Positions 59,201-64,000 of a stretch of DNA of 64,000 bases are shown piece by piece (positions within the stretch are counted from its first letter, which is position 1; each line of letters starts with the position of its first letter). The DNA is taken from the NCBI RefSeq assembly GCF_000208745.1, contig NC_030850.1:7748370-7812369 (forward strand). The letters run 5' to 3'. The notes under the pieces were generated by a model, which made no database searches, was not told the origin of the DNA, and saw nothing but the letters and a program-made list of their open reading frames with translations. Origin of the DNA: Theobroma cacao (taxonomy: Eukaryota; Streptophyta; Magnoliopsida; Malvales; Malvaceae). Both the position numbers and the translations under genes were made by a program.

Positions 59201-61793
59201 TTTTATATATACATACATATTAAAATGTTGAAACCATGTAAAAGCAAAACAATGTCGAAAGAATGGAATCGGTCAAACAGGTGCACATGCATATAACATT
59301 GATCACGTATTGAATTTGCAGCAAATATTATGCGTTCAATTGTGGGTGTCAGACATTTCTATTAAAAGTTTATTTCTAGAAATTAAATTGACAATTTTCA
59401 TTATCTATGGCTCCACATCACATGCATCATATTCGTGCTCCCAATACTCGTCAAACTGTTGAATTCCTGTAGGAATTGCACATGGGTTAGTATATGCCTA
59501 TCTCCTCATTTCATTTTCCTGCTTCTTTTTTTTTCTTTGCAAACTGTGAATTCATGCTAAATTTTTAAATTTTATTTTAAATGATATTTACATTAGGATT
59601 GGGAACAAAAAGACATAGAGCTATTATGGTATCTGATTATATCATTTATGAAGTTATGAGAACTAAATTAAAGTTTACGAAAACTCATCACTATTAGCAT
59701 CTCTCCTCAACAAAAACATCTCTAATCATTCGGGCTGCCTCACGCCTCTCTTTTTAATCGTCAGCTTCCACCTCCATTCAATCTCTCTAATTACATATTA
59801 TTTTATGTTGATATTTAGTAAATATATGTTATTTGTTAATAACATAATTTAATTAAATTAGGTTAAGCCTAACTCGAGCCTAAGAATTTATATATAAGTT
59901 GAGTTCAAATCAAACCAGTATGCACTTGGCCCAGTAACCGAACTTTTAGATACCTTTACTCAAGACTCAATTTTCTATATTAATAAATAATAGTTATATA
60001 CATAAGAGTTTTTTCTTCTTAATTTAATCCTTTAATATGAGTAAAAAATTATTATTGTAAAAAAAAATTTAATAGATTTAACTTTTACTTAAAAAGTTTT
60101 AGGTGTATATGATGCAACTTTTGATTTTATTCAGTAAAATGAATAAAAAAGGATTCATTATGTTATTAAATCTTCTTTAAAAGAAAACAAATAAAACTAA
60201 ATGGATATAAATCTACTATTTAGATATTTTAAAGTATCATTATTCTAAATTAAAGTTAGAAAATATAAAAGTATAATTCAATTTGAAGTTAAATCAATCA
60301 ATTAATTAATATACTTTTTGTCTTTATTCCATTTATTTTTTTAAAGTATTCTATTTTATTTTCTATCTATGAAGAAAGTGGGCAGTAAAAGAAAAACAAT
60401 AGCCATTACTAATGCACATGTAATATGGATTTGTAAATTTGTAATAACTAAACAAAAAATTTGAAATTTTAAAACAATAACTATCATTATCTAGTTTCCC
60501 CCAAATATATATATAAAACTATCATTATGTAGTTAATAACTTAATTGCCTAGAAATGCAAGTGTCACAAATCAAATATGGTAGACTTTTTTTTTTTGGAT
60601 GAAAACAACAATAAAAGATTTTAAATATCAACATTAATTGGTATTTAAATTTATTTAATATGTCAAGTACATATGTGGAGACCCTATACATACTTTACAC
60701 CTAAGGGTTATGCACCATTCACGTGCTTACCACCATGAAATTTCTCTTGGGATTGGATTTTCAATTTAATTCTATTGTAAATTAAGTATAATATTTAAAA
60801 AAAATTAAATTATTTTAAAAAATTTAGTTAAAATTTTATTTTTTTATTATGTTGAAATTAAACTTTTATAATATTATTTTTAATTAAATAAATTTTTATA
60901 ACATATAATGTCAATGTAACATGTTGATATGTCATTATAAATAATGATATAGTATGTTAATGTGAAATAATGATTTACTTATATTATATTATTTTTATAC
61001 GGTGTATTAATATAAAATGATAAATAATAATTATTAATAATAAATTATAAGAATTTATTTAAATCAAAATATAAATTAAAAAATCAAAAACTTGATTTAA
61101 GTTTATAAGATAATAAAACTTAATTTAAAATTTTGCAAATAATTAAAGATTTTTTCAAATATTATTATGACAGTAAATTATCACTGGCTTTGTAATAGCA
61201 ATTGATGGGAAGAAAGGACAGAAGCTGCCGCTGCCCAATGCCTCATTGGATTCTTTGCCTTTGTAACTCTGTTGTGTTGGGATTATCAGATGTTTTGTTT
61301 GCATTTGTCGGATTCCGCAAATTTTTTTAGTTTTTTAGCCATTTTTGTTTTGCCCACAAGTAACTGGTCATAACGGACAAGCATCCATCCCACCATCTCC
61401 ATCTCCCTAAAGCCAAGTCCATACCCACGTATCCACACCCCACTTGGTTTTCAACACCTGAATATCTAGCGGTTCATATCCCACCTGATCACAACGGCTA
61501 CATTATCAACGGGAACACCCTAATATCTCTCCCCAACAGTTATTCCAAAAGAATAGAACCACGCAATGTGCAGTGCAAGCCATGATTATTCTAGTCGACA
61601 AAACAGCAAAAAGGAAAGATAGAGCGAGAGAGCGCACAGGCAAAAGCTAAGGTTACAGTGACAAAAAGTGAAACTTCTTTTCTCTGTCTCTCTCTCACAA
61701 CTCGTTCTCTCCTCCTTTTTCTTTTTGCTTAGAAGAACATTTCTGTTACCTGTAAACCATTGCAGCAGAAAAGGAAACGACGACGCTTTGGAG
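59201..61793. promoter_or_regulatory. AT-rich intergenic region and promoter of the USP-kinase gene
   Basis: 59200-61180 is strongly AT-rich with no gene or clear repeat boundary. From about 61190 the base composition changes, and 61360-61793 has C-rich and CT-rich stretches typical of a plant promoter and leader. Stops and the lack of an in-frame ATG before 61794 fix the start of the next gene. Confidence 0.45.
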
Positions 61794-64000
61794 ATGAAAG
61801 TGATCGGGGAGACAGCGGACGGGGAAGGAGGAGGAGCCACAGTGTTGGTGGGGGTCAAATTCGACGGGGAGAGCAAGGAGTTGCTGACGTGGGCACTGGT
61901 TAAGGTGGCACGGCCGGGTGATCATATCATTGCCCTTCACATCCTTGATACTCCCACCGGTATTCTCCTTTGCATTCCGCATTTCTCCTTTCACTTCTCT
62001 TTCTAGCTGTTTTTCTTTTTTCATGGGGTAATTTTCTTGGTGAATTTTTTATTTTCTATTTGTGGCAGAGAGCACGGCGTCGATTCTGTCTCTTGTTAAG
62101 ACATTTGATTCTATACTAGCAGTTTATGAAGGATTCTGCAACTTAAAGCAGGTAAAATTATTGGCAATGTTTTTCTTCATATTCTTTTTTTTTTTTCGAA
62201 AGTTATAGAAAGTGGTTATTGAAAATTGGTGGGAAGTTGTGCAGCTTGATTTGAAGCTAAAAGTGTGTAGAGGATCATCAGCAAAGAAAATTTTGGTAAG
62301 GGAAGCCAAGTCCTACGAAGCAGCTAAGCTAATTCTAGGAACTTCCAAGACCCATCACCCCATAAGGTCATCTGCCTCTGTTGCAAAATATTGCGCCAGG
62401 AAATTGCCGAAATGTTTCTGGGTTTACGCTGTTGGAAATGGCAAAATTGTGTTCCAAAGGGACGCAAGTCATACAAACTCGAATCGGTCCCAAGGTGATG
62501 CTTGTTTCAGTGCTTTTAGTTTTCTTCTAATTTGTTCTAGTTTCTAATTTTTAGAAAATTTCCGTTTTTGATATTGAGTTCTGCTTACTTATTTTCTACG
62601 ACATTTTGGTTGAGCAGAGGATGATTCACCTAGGAAGAGTCTTGTTCACTTAGAATCCTCGGGGAAGAGTACAAGAACAGGGAAGCTGGATTTAGATAAT
62701 GGCAATTATTCCTATAAATCTGGCTTGTTTTTAATGCAGAAATCACTAAAGAAGAATTGTGCAGCCTGTGCTTCAGCCTTGAAATTGCCTGAAAATTCTA
62801 ATGCCCGATTGTCGGAATATTTACCTGGAAATGGCAATGTGGATAATAGTTTAGCTTTGGTACCATTCCAAACGAGTGAAGATAATTCCATTTTGGTTAG
62901 AGAGCTGCCTGATTCGAGACCTGGTTGGTCTCTTCTCCGCTGGGTGTTTCTACCTAAGCAGCGTTTTTCTGAGAATTCTGCTGCAAAGAAATCTATGGTC
63001 CAATGGGTGTTAAAATTACCAAGCCAGCATTCTTCAGCTGTTGTCTATCCTGATCAAAGGCAAAACCATTCTGATCAAGAAAAGAATCATTCTTCTGATT
63101 TGGACGGAGAAAATGGTGCAATTGTGCCAGTTGGCTATGAGGCTATCCGTCCTATGTCTCCTTGCAATTTTCCTAAAGAGCTACAAAGCCTACGTGAGAA
63201 ATACTCATCCTCATGTAGATTGTTTAGTTACCAAGAGCTTTTGGAAGCAACCTATAATTTTATGCCAGGTTTGTTCTTCATTAGCTGTTCATGAAAAAAT
63301 CTTGAGTTTGGCTAATTGTGAGTGTTCATTTTAATGATTCTTATTTTGTGATTTTGTAGAGAATATGGTTGGTAAAGGTGGTAGCAGTTATGTTTATAAA
63401 GGGTGCCTTCCTGATGGCAAGGAACTGGCAGTGAAAATCCTTAAGCCAACTGAAAATGCAGTCAAGGAGTTTGTTCAGGAAATTGAGATCATCACCAGTT
63501 TAAACCATAAAAACCTCATTTCCTTATTTGGGTTATGTTTTGAGGATAACAAGTTACTCTTGGTTTATGATTTTCTGTACAGGGGAAGCCTAGAAGAGAA
63601 TCTTCATGGTAATTTACACAATTTTATCAATTTTATTCCTTTTGTTTTGTTAAATTGAATCTTTTCCTTCCTGCAATTGGTTATAATTTACACAATTTTC
63701 AATTTAGTATCTTCTTAACCCTAAGTGGCTGCTCTTGTTAAAAGGTAATAAGAAGGATAGCAATGCATTTGGCTGGCAGGAGAGATATAAGGTGGCTGTG
63801 GGCATGGCTGAAGCACTTGATTACCTACATAATGGTTGTGAACAACCTGTGATCCACAGAGATGTGAAATCTTCCAACATTCTTCTGTCGGACGATTTTG
63901 AGCCCCAGGTAGCATATTTAAATGCTTAAGTTTCAAACTTATGTTTTCGGTTTAAGCTTTCTGTGTTCATTACTAGTTCTTCTTCTTCTTCAGCTGTCAG
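61794..64000 (+). CDS. USP-domain receptor-like cytoplasmic protein kinase (At5g63940-like), cut by the window end
   Basis: Exons: 61794-61959, 62069-62151, 62245-62494, 62618-63268, 63360-63608, 63745-63908 and 63994 onward. All phases agree. Residues ~14-150 form a universal stress protein (adenine nucleotide alpha hydrolase-like) domain: ATVLVGVKFDGESKELLTWA, then LVREAKSYEAAKLILGTS. A variable linker of about 230 residues follows, then a protein kinase: glycine loop GKGGSSYVYKG (388-398), catalytic Lys in AVKIL (K409), and HRDVKSSNILL with Asp506. The HRD and VAIK-type residues are present, so it should be active, but the activation loop (next would be DFG) lies beyond the window. The first in-frame ATG is 61794. 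I recognise the domain pair from Arabidopsis At5g63940 and relatives; the ligand and targets are unknown. Confidence 0.9.

Overview
The window reads as nuclear DNA of a core eudicot plant. The DNA is AT-rich, the genes carry many GT-AG introns, and the protein families are plant versions. There are many LTR retrotransposons using a Met-tRNA primer site, plus MITEs and (TA)n microsatellites. I cannot name the genus. From memory, four genes match one Arabidopsis chromosome 5 block in the same order: VPS20 (At5g63880), farnesylcysteine lyase (At5g63910), TOP3A (At5g63920) and a USP-domain kinase (At5g63940). This suggests conserved microsynteny; an F-box gene and a ribosomal-L1-domain gene lie inside or beside the block.

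Layout, all host genes on the + strand. A decayed LINE RNase H fragment lies at ~0.36-0.84 kb. VPS20, an ESCRT-III subunit, spans 1.38-5.55 kb in 6 exons. An F-box protein gene with an intronless CDS is at 8.2-10.1 kb. Farnesylcysteine lyase (5 exons) is at 13.3-16.6 kb. DNA topoisomerase 3-alpha spans 17.7-48.3 kb in 24 exons that join in frame to 919 codons plus stop. A nucleolar ribosomal-L1-domain protein gene (one exon) is at 49.5-50.6 kb. A short GCN1-like HEAT-repeat fragment is at 53.4-53.7 kb, and a USP-domain receptor-like kinase starts at 61.8 kb and runs off the window end.

Most of the excess DNA is mobile. TOP3A introns hold an antisense Ty1/copia element (22.85-27.65 kb), an antisense Ty3/gypsy chromovirus (32.4-38.0 kb), a truncated LTR-PBS fragment near 42.1 kb, a Stowaway-like MITE (46.5 kb) and a possible SINE fragment. 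Inside the gypsy gag region sits an unusual palindrome: two LTR+primer-site segments arranged head to head (36378-36951). A second cluster at 53.9-59.2 kb is a decayed copia-like element. It has been split by a 2.6-kb solo-LTR-like insertion with a perfect 5-bp target duplication, and its right LTR is split by a Harbinger-like MITE.

The host genes are unrelated in pathway: endosomal sorting, ubiquitin ligase adaptor, prenylcysteine recycling, recombination/decatenation, ribosome biogenesis and signalling. They look like an ordinary gene neighbourhood, not a functional cluster. I found no convincing new enzymatic system. The most unusual structures are the LTR-PBS palindrome, the 2.6-kb flanked element, and the 36-bp tandem array that the element interrupts.
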